35,855 nt of DNA. It comes from an uncultured Agathobaculum sp. (GTDB taxonomy: Bacteria; Bacillota; Clostridia; Oscillospirales; Butyricicoccaceae). The stretch is taken from assembly GCF_944384695.1 (NCBI RefSeq), contig NZ_CALWUQ010000016.1:1-35855 (forward strand), written 5' to 3'. The position numbers and the translations under genes were made by a program. Positions within the stretch are counted from its first letter, which is position 1; the number at the start of each line of letters is the position of its first letter. Under the pieces are notes generated by a model. It was not told the origin of the DNA and made no database searches. It worked only from the letters and a program-made list of their open reading frames with translations. Shown in pieces: positions 19,992 to 28,381 of this stretch.

Positions 19992-21902
19992 ATGGAAATT
20001 TCAATTAAAAGTCTGGATATCAAAAATTTTAAGGGTATTCACAGTATACACTTGGTTTTCCACAACGGCGTAAACAGCTTATATGGCGAAAACGCCAGCG
20101 GCAAGACTTCGGTCTATGATGCGCTGACTTGGCTGCTGTTCGATAAGGATAGCCACGGCAACAGCCGTTTTTCGGTCAAGCCCACGGGCGCGACGGGCGG
20201 CGTGATGCCCGAAGTGACTGCGATTTTGTCTGTGAACGGTGAAGAGATCAAGCTGCGCAAGACGCTGCGCGAGAAGTGGGAAAAGCCGCGCGGCAGCAGT
20301 CAGGCTCGTTTCGCCGGTCATACCGTGGATTATACGGTGGACGATGTGCCGCGCAAGGAGGGCGAGTATAAGCGTATCATTGCGGGCTACATAGACGAAA
20401 ACCAGTTCCGCATGCTGACCGGTGTATATGCTTTCGCGCGTGATCTGCACTGGAAGGAACGCCGCCGCCTGCTGGCTGAGGTGTGCGGGCTGCCGGAGGA
20501 TGCCGAGCTACTTGCCGGGGCACCGCAGTTCGCGGAGTTGGCTGCTGTAGTTGGTCGTCGGACAGTAGATGACTACAAAGCGGCGCTGATGGCGCAGCGC
20601 AAGGGCGCAAACGCTACATTGGACACGCTGCCTGTGCGCATAGACGAATGTGAGCGCATGGTTGCAGAGCTTGCCGCGCAGCCTTTTAAACAGGCGCGCC
20701 TGACATCTGAGGCATTGCAAAAAGACCGAGAACGAGTGCAGGCCGATTTGGCTAAGCTGGACGGGGACGCGCTGCTGGCCAAAGCGGAAAATGAGCGGGA
20801 TGCACTGAACAATCAGCTGCGTGAGCTGGAAAACGAGAACCGGTCGCACCGGGATAGCCAGTATGTGCCGTGCGAGGATGAGACACCCGCTTTGCGGCAG
20901 GCCGTTCGGGATGCGCAGAACACATTGGACACGGCTATTAAGGAATGCAATGAGCTGCGTGCTCGAATCGACAGTGGTGAATCCCGTTTGAATGGCTATC
21001 GTACCCGCTGGACTTCCATCAACGAAGAACAGTTCACGGGCGGCACTTGCCCGACCTGTGGTCAGGCACTTCCGGCGGCAGAGTTGGAGGCAGCAAAGCA
21101 GCGGTTTGAGACCAGCAAGCAGGATCGCAAGAACGGCCTGCTCGAGGACAGTAAGCTGCTCAAGGCAGATATCGCCGCGCTGAAAGAGCGTTTGCAGCAG
21201 AAAGAGGACAGCTTACCCGGCCTGCGGGCGGCTTACACGACGGCTGAGCAGGCACTCAAGGAGTATGTTGTGCCCGCCGCGCCAGTGATTGAGGATTTAC
21301 CGGACTACAAGCGCCGTAAGGACGCGATCCAGAGATCCATAGACGATGTCTGCCGCCGCATTGAACGCTTGCGTACGGACAAGCAAGCCGAGCGCGATCG
21401 ACTGGAAAGCGAGTACCGAGAAATCACCGCAAAGATACTGGAGAATGATGCGGTGCTGGCCAAGGAACAGCAGCTGACCGATACGCGCCGCCGGGTGGCC
21501 GAGCTGCAAAAGGAGCAGCACAGATGTGCGGCACAGGTTGAAGAGATGGACCGCATGATTGAGATGTGCGAGGAGTTTGCACGGTATCGCGTGCAGTCCG
21601 TCGAGGATAGTGTGAACCGGCATTTCAAACTGGCGCGTTTTCGACTGTTTACCGAGCAGATCAACGGCGGTTTGGCAGACTGCTGTGATGTGGTGGTTGG
21701 CGGTGTGCCTTACGCAGACCTTAACAGCGCCATGCAGATCAATGTCGGCCTGGACATCATCAATACGCTGTCCGCGCATTACGGTGTACGTGTGCCGTTG
21801 TTTATCGACAATGCCGAAAGCGTGACCCATTTGCATGAGATTGATACCCAGATTGTCCGGTTGGTTGTGTCAGAGCAGGATAAGGAGTTGAGATTGGAGT
21901 GA
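19992..21902 (+). CDS. Rad50/SbcC-like AAA ATPase with zinc hook
   Basis: 636 residues. The N terminus has the SMC/Rad50 fold with Walker A GENASGKT (about residues 32-39). A long coiled coil is interrupted by the zinc-hook motif CPTCGQ (Cys 353 and 356). The C-terminal lobe has a Walker B-like LFIDNAESV near 603-611 with Asp-Asn where Asp-Glu is usual. It is shorter than SbcC (about 1000 residues), with a short coil. Such ATPases work with an Mre11-type nuclease on DNA ends, but no clear Mre11 gene is present here. It starts a packed replication operon; GGAGG lies 8 bases before the ATG. Confidence 0.88.
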   Translation: MEISIKSLDIKNFKGIHSIHLVFHNGVNSLYGENASGKTSVYDALTWLLFDKDSHGNSRFSVKPTGATGGVMPEVTAILSVNGEEIKLRKTLREKWEKPRGSSQARFAGHTVDYTVDDVPRKEGEYKRIIAGYIDENQFRMLTGVYAFARDLHWKERRRLLAEVCGLPEDAELLAGAPQFAELAAVVGRRTVDDYKAALMAQRKGANATLDTLPVRIDECERMVAELAAQPFKQARLTSEALQKDRERVQADLAKLDGDALLAKAENERDALNNQLRELENENRSHRDSQYVPCEDETPALRQAVRDAQNTLDTAIKECNELRARIDSGESRLNGYRTRWTSINEEQFTGGTCPTCGQALPAAELEAAKQRFETSKQDRKNGLLEDSKLLKADIAALKERLQQKEDSLPGLRAAYTTAEQALKEYVVPAAPVIEDLPDYKRRKDAIQRSIDDVCRRIERLRTDKQAERDRLESEYREITAKILENDAVLAKEQQLTDTRRRVAELQKEQHRCAAQVEEMDRMIEMCEEFARYRVQSVEDSVNRHFKLARFRLFTEQINGGLADCCDVVVGGVPYADLNSAMQINVGLDIINTLSAHYGVRVPLFIDNAESVTHLHEIDTQIVRLVVSEQDKELRLE

Positions 21903-22510
21903 AATTAAAGGATAAGGTAAAGCCCGCAATACCGCCGATGGAAGGCGGCGTTTATATGGCCGTCTGCGTCACTGTGGCAGATCTGGGCGATCAGTACAGC
22001 GAAAAATTCAAGAACACCCAGCGTAAGGTAGTGTTTTCGTTCGATATCCCATCAGAAACCGTGGAAGTGGATGGCGAGACCAGACCGCGGCAGCTTTCCA
22101 AGCGTTGTACTTTTTCGGTGAGTAAGCGTGGGACGTTAAATAAGATGCTCAACGCGTGGCTGAACGCCAATATGAGTGAGCAAGATCTATCTGAACTTGA
22201 TCTGTTCGATTTTGCCGGGAAGCCTTGTCAGATTCGCGTGACCGTATCCGAGGATGGCGCGCATAACAATGTCGAGGATGTGATGGCTCTGCCCAAGGGC
22301 ATGCCCGCCCCAATGACCGATACGCCGATCATTACTTATGACATTGATGAGGATGGTTTTTCGGGTGATAAGTGGGAGTCGCTGCCGGGATGGATGCGTG
22401 ACACCATTGAGAAATCCGAACAGTATCAGCAGAATCCGCCTGATAAGCCGCTGGACATGCCGGCAGATCAGGCGCAGCCCACAACCGGAAAGGATGACTG
22501 CCCGATATGA
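21899..22510 (+). CDS. NGO0469-type phage replication protein with SSB-like tail
   Basis: 203 residues. The N-terminal part (GGVYMAVCVTVADLGDQYSE, then RKVVFSFDIPSETVEVDGE and RPRQLSKR) matches the phage family named after NGO0469, annotated as replication initiation proteins and probably OB-like. The C terminus is Pro/Gln-rich and ends KDDCPI, like the acidic DDIPF tail through which SSB proteins recruit partners. GTG 21899 overlaps the upstream stop by 4 bases (GTGA). It probably binds single-stranded DNA in replication or recombination. Confidence 0.75.
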   Translation: MKLKDKVKPAIPPMEGGVYMAVCVTVADLGDQYSEKFKNTQRKVVFSFDIPSETVEVDGETRPRQLSKRCTFSVSKRGTLNKMLNAWLNANMSEQDLSELDLFDFAGKPCQIRVTVSEDGAHNNVEDVMALPKGMPAPMTDTPIITYDIDEDGFSGDKWESLPGWMRDTIEKSEQYQQNPPDKPLDMPADQAQPTTGKDDCPI

Positions 22511-23202
22511 TATTCCGGAGTTTGGCCAGCTCCAGCAAGGGGAATGCGTACATCGTGACAGATGGTGAGACGACGATCCTGCTGGAGTGTGGCCTGCCGT
22601 ATAAGAAGCTGGAGAAGCTGAGCGGACACACGCTGACAAGCGTTGCGGCATGCTTCATCACGCATGAGCACAAAGATCATAGTCAGGCAACCGGTCAGCT
22701 AATCCGGCGCGGCGTTCCAGTCTATATGTCGTACAAGACGGCGGTGGCGCTTGACCTGCCCGATGCGGAGATTATCATGCCCGGAGAGCCGGTGCGCATC
22801 GGTGCGCTTCTCGTGATGGCGTTTCCAGTGGTGCACGATGCGTCAGATCCGGTCGGGTATCTGATCGACGACACGCACACGGGAGAACGGCTGTTTTTCG
22901 CTGCCGATACCCGCGGGCTGAACTATGTGGTGGAACACCCTACATATATCGCGGTTGAGTGCAACTACGAAGAAAGCCTGCTGGAATCCAGCACCCAAAT
23001 GCCGGACAGCTTGAAAAACCGCATCCGGCACAGTCATTTTGAGCTGTCGGATGTAATCCGCTGGCTGCACAAACAGGATCTGAGTGGCGTGCTGACCATC
23101 TATCTGCTGCACCTGTCCGCAGGGCACAGCCGGGCGTCCGCCTGGGAGGCGCGCTTTCGGCAGGAGTTCCCGGGCATCAATATTGTGATTTGTAAGGAGT
23201 GA
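22507..23202 (+). CDS. Metallo-beta-lactamase-fold hydrolase
   Basis: 231 residues. The zinc site HEHKDH (residues 53-58) is followed by later ligands in VVHDASDP, FAADTRG and LLHLSAGHSR. The whole resembles YycJ-type MBL-fold proteins, a group that includes nucleases. The ATG overlaps the upstream stop by 4 bases (ATGA). Standing between a Rad50-like ATPase, an ssDNA-binding protein and replication genes, it may be a DNA exonuclease; that is inference. Confidence 0.82.
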   Translation: MIFRSLASSSKGNAYIVTDGETTILLECGLPYKKLEKLSGHTLTSVAACFITHEHKDHSQATGQLIRRGVPVYMSYKTAVALDLPDAEIIMPGEPVRIGALLVMAFPVVHDASDPVGYLIDDTHTGERLFFAADTRGLNYVVEHPTYIAVECNYEESLLESSTQMPDSLKNRIRHSHFELSDVIRWLHKQDLSGVLTIYLLHLSAGHSRASAWEARFRQEFPGINIVICKE

Positions 23203-23207
23203 ACAAC

Positions 23208-23597
23208 GTGAGCGATATCAACATGACCGGTGAGGTCAAGGAGATCAACCTGCTCGACATGATGGGCGGCGCGGTTGGTGAGCGCGTCAGCTATGAGCTG
23301 AGCAAGATCATGCGCAACTGCAAAGACCTGAACACCGAGCCGAAAAAAGCACGCACACTGACCGTTGAGTTTTCCATCACGCCGACCGAGACACGCGACA
23401 GCGCGGCGATCCGCGTATCGGTGAAGAGTAAGCTCGTACCGGTACGGGCGCTGGACAGCACGCTTCTGATCGGAGGCACGTCGGATGATCCTGTCGTGAT
23501 GGAGTACACGCCGCAGGTACCGGGCCAGCGCAATTTCTCCGGCGGCGAGCAGGAAGAACCCAAGCTGATTAAACTGGCAGACGCTAAGCAGGCATAA
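23208..23597 (+). CDS. Phage protein of the 'replication terminator' family
   Basis: 129 residues from GTG 23208, with AAGGAG 8 bases upstream. The sequence (LLDMMGGAVGERVSYELSKI, then NTEPKKARTLTVEFSITP) matches small phage proteins that databases often call replication terminator protein; that name has little experimental support. It consists of an N-terminal helix plus beta strands. It is always seen beside replication genes in this type of phage, as here. Confidence 0.7.
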   Translation: MSDINMTGEVKEINLLDMMGGAVGERVSYELSKIMRNCKDLNTEPKKARTLTVEFSITPTETRDSAAIRVSVKSKLVPVRALDSTLLIGGTSDDPVVMEYTPQVPGQRNFSGGEQEEPKLIKLADAKQA

Positions 23598-23610
23598 GGA
23601 GGACAAGAAC

Positions 23611-24351
23611 ATGATCAAGGAAGCATTGCAGTATATTGTGGATCTCGGCAAGGTTGCCGTATCAGAGATCAACGACAGCAAATATTCGACCGTACAGCTT
23701 TTCCGAATCCCGGAGGAGCTGACCGCGGCGCCGCTTTCTGTACATACCCTCTCGGTGATCATCAACTACATCACGAGCGGCACAGATGAGTGTGCGGAAA
23801 ACGATGACAGCATGGACCGCCGGTTCGTGATCCATGTAGAGGACTATGACCGCGTGTACCTGTACCGCGAGCTGAACAACGATAAGGCGCGCGAGTGCCT
23901 GATCGAAGCGGAACTGTCCGTGCCGTCGTTCCCGTTCGGCCGCTGGATGGACATGGAGACGTTCACTATCAATCTGCAGACGTGTTTCACACCGGATGGC
24001 GACCGGGACAAGCTGATCCAGCTTGCAGGCACTGTGCGGGCGGATCAGGGCGTCACGGTAGCAGACGACGGCATGACCCAGCAGGTGACCGCGCGCAGCG
24101 GCATTTCCCTGATCCAGCAGGTGTCTGTGCCGAATCCGGTGGAACTGGTGCCGTTCCGCACCTTCACGGAAATCGAGCAGCCCGCAAGCCCGTTTGTGTT
24201 CCGCATGCGGCGGGACGGCGATGCGATTATGGCGGCGCTGTTTGCGGCAGACGCGGACGCATGGAAAAACGAAGCGATCTGCCGTATCCGTGATTACTTC
24301 GACATGGAACTGCCGGACGAATATAAGGACGACGTAATCATTCTGGCGTAA
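23611..24351 (+). CDS. DUF2303 / YfdQ-like phage protein
   Basis: 246 residues. The central motif TVADDGMTQQVTARSGI and the later PNPVELVPFRTFTEIEQP, with FRMRR, are typical of DUF2303 proteins such as YfdQ of E. coli prophages. The biochemical function is unknown; the family is common in replication and early regions. AAGGAGG lies upstream and the gene follows the previous one by 13 bases. Confidence 0.75.
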   Translation: MIKEALQYIVDLGKVAVSEINDSKYSTVQLFRIPEELTAAPLSVHTLSVIINYITSGTDECAENDDSMDRRFVIHVEDYDRVYLYRELNNDKARECLIEAELSVPSFPFGRWMDMETFTINLQTCFTPDGDRDKLIQLAGTVRADQGVTVADDGMTQQVTARSGISLIQQVSVPNPVELVPFRTFTEIEQPASPFVFRMRRDGDAIMAALFAADADAWKNEAICRIRDYFDMELPDEYKDDVIILA

Positions 24352-24364
24352 GGCAATCTGGCGC

Positions 24365-24398
24365 GGGGCGGCACTGACCGCCCCAGCCTTGCCCGGCT
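24365..24398. other. Two adjacent GC-rich hairpins before the DnaD-like gene
   Basis: GGGGCGG/CCGCCCC (24365-24371 with 24378-24384) is followed at once by AGCC/GGCT. There is no T-run. They precede the GGAGGTG of the next gene by two bases, so they may modulate its translation or mRNA stability. Confidence 0.4.
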
Positions 24399-24410
24399 GG
24401 AGGTGATGCG

Positions 24411-25349
24411 GTGGGCAGGAATCGTAAGAAAGGGCTTGAATTTTGGATACGGGATATAGGATTATTCCGTGATCCGAAATTTCGCGTGATGCGTCAGGAA
24501 TTTGGCGTGCTCGGCCCCTATGTTTACGAGTGCTTACTTGATATTGCATACGGGGACAAGGGCTATTACATCAATTATTTAGGATCGGGACGCGATGATA
24601 CGCTATGGCTGCTATCCGAAATGACAGCCGGGCGTCATGCTCCGACAGTAGAAACATTGGCGAACGTAGTAGACCGCTTGGTGGCGTGTGGGCTATTCAG
24701 CAGCGACCTTTACAAGCGTGGATTTATTACGTCGAAAAGAATGCAGACGGACTATTTTACCGCCATATTGGGGCGTATCGCCGTTCAAATCAATTTTGAC
24801 ATTTGGCTTCTGACCGAAGAGGAAATGAGGGAAAAGAATCCGAGTGGCAAAAGCTTTGTGCTGCAATCTTTTATTTCTTGGCGAGAAAATAACATATCTG
24901 GACAAGAAATAGGGATTTCCTGTCAAGAAAGTACACAGAGAAGAGAACAGAACAGTAGAGAAGAGCACAGTAGAGAACAGCAGAGCAGAGAACGCGCCTC
25001 GGCGCTGACTGCTGATTTGGAACGGATGATTGGGACGCTAATCGATGATAATTTCCGGCTGGATATTGCCCGTCTGATGCAGGCGGGTATGCAGGAGGCG
25101 GTCATCATGGAGGCTGCCCGCCAAACCGGCCGCAAGCGGCCGCGCAATCCGGCGGCATATCTCAGGACGATCTTACAGGGCTATGAGCGGGACGGCATCC
25201 TAACCGCTGCTGATCTGGAGGCTACGCAGGGCAAAGAGCCGCGCCAGCAGCCGGTAGATGATGGATACTTGCATCCGGGTAACATGGATGAGGAGTGGCG
25301 CCAGCGCGTGTTGGCGTATCAGGAAGGAAAGAAGGGTGCACAAGAATGA
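24411..25349 (+). CDS. DnaD-like replication initiation protein (DUF4373 N-terminal domain)
   Basis: 312 residues from GTG 24411, preceded by GGAGGTG. The N-terminal 110 residues (FWIRDIGLFRDPKFRVMRQEFG, then LLDIAYGDKGYYI) match the DUF4373/Lin1244-type winged-helix domain of phage replication proteins. A charged linker of repeated Ser-Arg-Glu units follows (about residues 178-198), then a helical C-terminal half with ARQTGRKRPRNPAAYLRTILQGYE, the DnaD-like end motif. It probably opens the phage origin and brings in host helicase. The stop overlaps the next ATG. Confidence 0.8.
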   Translation: MGRNRKKGLEFWIRDIGLFRDPKFRVMRQEFGVLGPYVYECLLDIAYGDKGYYINYLGSGRDDTLWLLSEMTAGRHAPTVETLANVVDRLVACGLFSSDLYKRGFITSKRMQTDYFTAILGRIAVQINFDIWLLTEEEMREKNPSGKSFVLQSFISWRENNISGQEIGISCQESTQRREQNSREEHSREQQSRERASALTADLERMIGTLIDDNFRLDIARLMQAGMQEAVIMEAARQTGRKRPRNPAAYLRTILQGYERDGILTAADLEATQGKEPRQQPVDDGYLHPGNMDEEWRQRVLAYQEGKKGAQE

Positions 25350-25570
25350 TGCATTGCTTGTTGTCTACAGAATTGGGACGCCGCCGAATAAAAATATCCG
25401 AATTGTCGAGAAAGACAGGAATATCCAGAACGACTCTTACAGCATTGTATTATGACAGGGCGAAGGGTGCGGATTTCCACACAATCGAAAAAATATGCGC
25501 TGCGTTGTCTTGCGGATTAACGGATTTGTTTGTTTTGGGCGAGGAAGGAAAGAAGGGGGCACACGAATGA
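25346..25570 (+). CDS. Small XRE-family regulator
   Basis: 74 residues. It is a single Cro/CI-type helix-turn-helix (KISELSRKTGISRTTLTALYY, about residues 16-36), then ADFHTIEKICAALSCGLTDLF, the pattern of YozG-like small regulators. The ATGATG start overlaps the upstream stop (ATGA), and the end overlaps the next ATG, so it is embedded in the replication operon. It is distinct from the lysogeny switch pair and might time early transcription. Confidence 0.8.
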   Translation: MMHCLLSTELGRRRIKISELSRKTGISRTTLTALYYDRAKGADFHTIEKICAALSCGLTDLFVLGEEGKKGAHE

Positions 25571-25869
25571 CTGTTTATATTTGCTCTCCATTGCGCGGGG
25601 ACTATGAGAAGAATATTCAAAAGGCGATAGAGTATTGCCGCAAGGTTGCGAACGAAGGTTACACACCGATTGCGCCGCACATCTACTGCACGCAATTTTT
25701 GGACGACACTAAGCCGGACGAACGCAAACGCGGACTTGAGATTGCCATGGAGATGCTGGAACTGTGCGATTGTGTATGGGTCTTTGGTGACCATATTAGC
25801 GAAGGTATGAAACAAGAGATCGAAATGGCGAAAAAACTCGGCATTCCGGTGCGCGATGCGCAGTGGTGA
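25567..25869 (+). CDS. DUF4406-type nucleoside deoxyribosyltransferase-like protein
   Basis: 100 residues. The start MTVYICSPLRGDYEKNIQ, the middle APHIYCTQFL and CVWVFGDHISEGMKQEI match DUF4406, a Rossmann-like fold related to nucleoside 2-deoxyribosyltransferases. The Ser-Pro-x-Arg-Gly loop would bind a nucleotide. It may modify or salvage nucleotides; the activity is unproven. The ATG overlaps the previous stop. Confidence 0.75.
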   Translation: MTVYICSPLRGDYEKNIQKAIEYCRKVANEGYTPIAPHIYCTQFLDDTKPDERKRGLEIAMEMLELCDCVWVFGDHISEGMKQEIEMAKKLGIPVRDAQW

Positions 25870-25873
25870 GCAG

Positions 25874-28381
25874 ATGAAGTACATAGACTTTTTACGCAGT
25901 AAGATGGTGACCGCTCCGGAGACCGGCTTTGCTGTCCCGGAAAGCGAGGTCAACTCCGCACTCAAGCCACACCAAAGGGACGCGGTACGTTGGGCAGTGG
26001 CTGGCGGTCGCCGCGGGTTGTTCGAGCGGTTCGGTCTTGGAAAGACGGCGCAGGAGCTGGAATACTGCCGGCTCGTGACCGCTCATGAAGGCGGCAAGGC
26101 GTTGATTGTGCTGCCACTGGGCGTGCGGCAGGAGTTCATGCGCGACGCGGTGCAACTGCTTGGCATGGAGACACCACGCTATGTGCGCAACATGGAAGAA
26201 GCGAGGGCGGCAACCGAGAGCATCCTTTTGACCAACTATGAACGTGTGCGAGACGGCGACATTGACCCGGCCGGGTTTACGGCCTGCTGTCTGGACGAGG
26301 CGAGTGTGCTGCGCAGCTTTGGCAGCAAGACCTATCAGACGTTTCTGGACAAGTTCCGGGGCGTGCGCTTTAAGTTGGTAGCCACGGCGACACCCAGTCC
26401 GAACCGGTACAAGGAGCTGATCCACTACGCGGGCTTTCTCGAGATCATGGACACCGGGCAGGCACTGACGCGCTTTTTCCAGAGAGACAGTACCAAGGCA
26501 AACAACCTGACTCTGTACCCGCACAAGGAAGAAGAATTCTGGCTGTGGGTATCGACGTGGGGACTGTTCCTTTCCAAGCCGTCCGACCTCGGCTATGACG
26601 ATACCGGCTATGCGTTGCCACCGCTCGATGTGTGCACACATATCTTGCAAGACCATTACGGCGATGAGATCGAGCGTGACGGTCAGGTCAAGATGATGCG
26701 GGACGCGGCGGTCAGTCTGTCCGAGGCGGCACGCGAGAAGCGCGAGAGCATCGCGGTGCGGGTCGCCAAAGCAAAGGAGATCGTGGACAGTGACCCGGAT
26801 GCGCATTTCATTCTGTGGCATGATCTCGAAGCCGAGCGGCATGCAATTAAGGCAGCCATGCCTGAGACCGTGGACATCTACGGCAGCATGGACTACGACG
26901 AGCGCGAGCGGCGTGTGATTGCGTTCTCGGAGGGCGAGACGCGGCTGTTTGCCACCAAAAAGGAACTGTCCGGTTCGGGCTGCAACTTCCAGCGACACTG
27001 CCACCGGGCAATCTTTGTCGGCATTGACTATGAGTTCAACGATTTTATACAGGCCATCCACCGCATCTACCGCTTTTTGCAGACAGAGCAGGTGATCATC
27101 GACATCATTTGCACTGAGAGCGAGCAGGAGATTCTGCGCGTCCTGATGGAGAAGTGGCAGCGGTACGATGAGCTGGAGCAGAAGATGGGCGAGATCATTC
27201 GCAAGTACGGGCTGCACCAGAACGCGGCGGTGGCCATGGCCAGAAGCATAGGAGTGGAGCGAGTGGAAGTCAGAGGAGAACGATTTGTCGCGGTCAATAA
27301 TGACTGCGTGGAGGAAACGGCGCGCATGGAGACGAACAGCGTAGATCTGATTCACACATCCATCCCGTTTTCCAACCATTACGAGTACACGCCGAGCTAT
27401 AACGATTTCGGCCATAACGAGGACACCAAGCGGTTCTTTGAGCAGATGGATTTTTTGACGCCAAACCTGTTGCGCATCCTCAAGCCCGGCCGGGTGTTCG
27501 CCTGTCACGTCAAAGACCGCGTACTGTTCGGCAATGCGACTGGCATGGGTATGCCGACGATGGAGCCGTTCCACGCGATGTGCATTCGGCATTACATGAA
27601 GCATGGGTTTGCCTATTTCGGCATGATTACGGTCGTGACCGACGTTGTGCGCGAGAACAACCAGACCTACCGACTGGGCTGGACAGAACAGTGCAAGGAC
27701 GGCACTAAGATGGGTGTCGGATGTCCAGAGTACATTTTGCTGTTCCGCAAGCTGCCGACCGACCACAGCAAAGCCTATGCGGATGAGCCGGTGACCAAGA
27801 GGAAGGAGGAATACACACGGGCGCAGTGGCAGATTGATGCGCATGGCTATTGGCGCAGCTCGGGCGACCGACTGCCCACCAAGGCAGAGTTGCAGGCCGC
27901 GCCGGTGAAAAAACTGCAGGCACTGTACCGTAAATACAGCCGAGGAACGGTTTATGACTATGACGAACATGTAAGGCTTGCTGAGGAGCTCGACAAGGAC
28001 GGCCGACTGCCTGCGACATTCATGGTGGTAGCGCCCGGGTCGTGGAACATGGACGTGTGGGACGACATCAACCGCATGCGGACGCTTAACACGACGCAGA
28101 GCCGCCGGCGCGAGCAGCTGCACGTCTGTCCGCTGCAACTGGACATCGTTGACCGGATCATCAACCGGTACAGCAATCCGGGCGAAACGGTGTTTGACCC
28201 ATTTGGCGGGCTTGGCACGGTGCCGCTGGAGGCGCTGAAAGCCGGGCGGCGCGGGTATATGTGCGAGCTGAACCCGGACTACTTCCGCGATGCGGTGGGA
28301 TACCTCAAGGCAGAAGAGGACAAGCAGGACGCGCCGACGCTGTTTGATTTGTTGGGGGAGGGGCGTGATGAAGCAGAATAA
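25874..28381 (+). CDS. Fusion of SNF2-type helicase and DNA (adenine-N6/cytosine-N4) methyltransferase
   Basis: 835 residues. The N-terminal half is an SF2/SNF2 helicase: Walker A GLGKT (about residues 54-58), DEAS near 140, a SAT-like ATATPSPN, and a C-terminal lobe ending QAIHRIYRF. The second half is an amino-methyltransferase: catalytic motif IV TSIPF near 494 (in place of the usual (S/N/D)PP(F/Y)) comes before the SAM motif DPFGGLGT near 774, the permuted beta-class order. ATG 25874 is preferred; an in-frame ATG 18 bases earlier overlaps the previous gene. A helicase tied to a methylase could modify DNA while translocating. No endonuclease motif is seen. Confidence 0.85.
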   Translation: MKYIDFLRSKMVTAPETGFAVPESEVNSALKPHQRDAVRWAVAGGRRGLFERFGLGKTAQELEYCRLVTAHEGGKALIVLPLGVRQEFMRDAVQLLGMETPRYVRNMEEARAATESILLTNYERVRDGDIDPAGFTACCLDEASVLRSFGSKTYQTFLDKFRGVRFKLVATATPSPNRYKELIHYAGFLEIMDTGQALTRFFQRDSTKANNLTLYPHKEEEFWLWVSTWGLFLSKPSDLGYDDTGYALPPLDVCTHILQDHYGDEIERDGQVKMMRDAAVSLSEAAREKRESIAVRVAKAKEIVDSDPDAHFILWHDLEAERHAIKAAMPETVDIYGSMDYDERERRVIAFSEGETRLFATKKELSGSGCNFQRHCHRAIFVGIDYEFNDFIQAIHRIYRFLQTEQVIIDIICTESEQEILRVLMEKWQRYDELEQKMGEIIRKYGLHQNAAVAMARSIGVERVEVRGERFVAVNNDCVEETARMETNSVDLIHTSIPFSNHYEYTPSYNDFGHNEDTKRFFEQMDFLTPNLLRILKPGRVFACHVKDRVLFGNATGMGMPTMEPFHAMCIRHYMKHGFAYFGMITVVTDVVRENNQTYRLGWTEQCKDGTKMGVGCPEYILLFRKLPTDHSKAYADEPVTKRKEEYTRAQWQIDAHGYWRSSGDRLPTKAELQAAPVKKLQALYRKYSRGTVYDYDEHVRLAEELDKDGRLPATFMVVAPGSWNMDVWDDINRMRTLNTTQSRRREQLHVCPLQLDIVDRIINRYSNPGETVFDPFGGLGTVPLEALKAGRRGYMCELNPDYFRDAVGYLKAEEDKQDAPTLFDLLGEGRDEAE

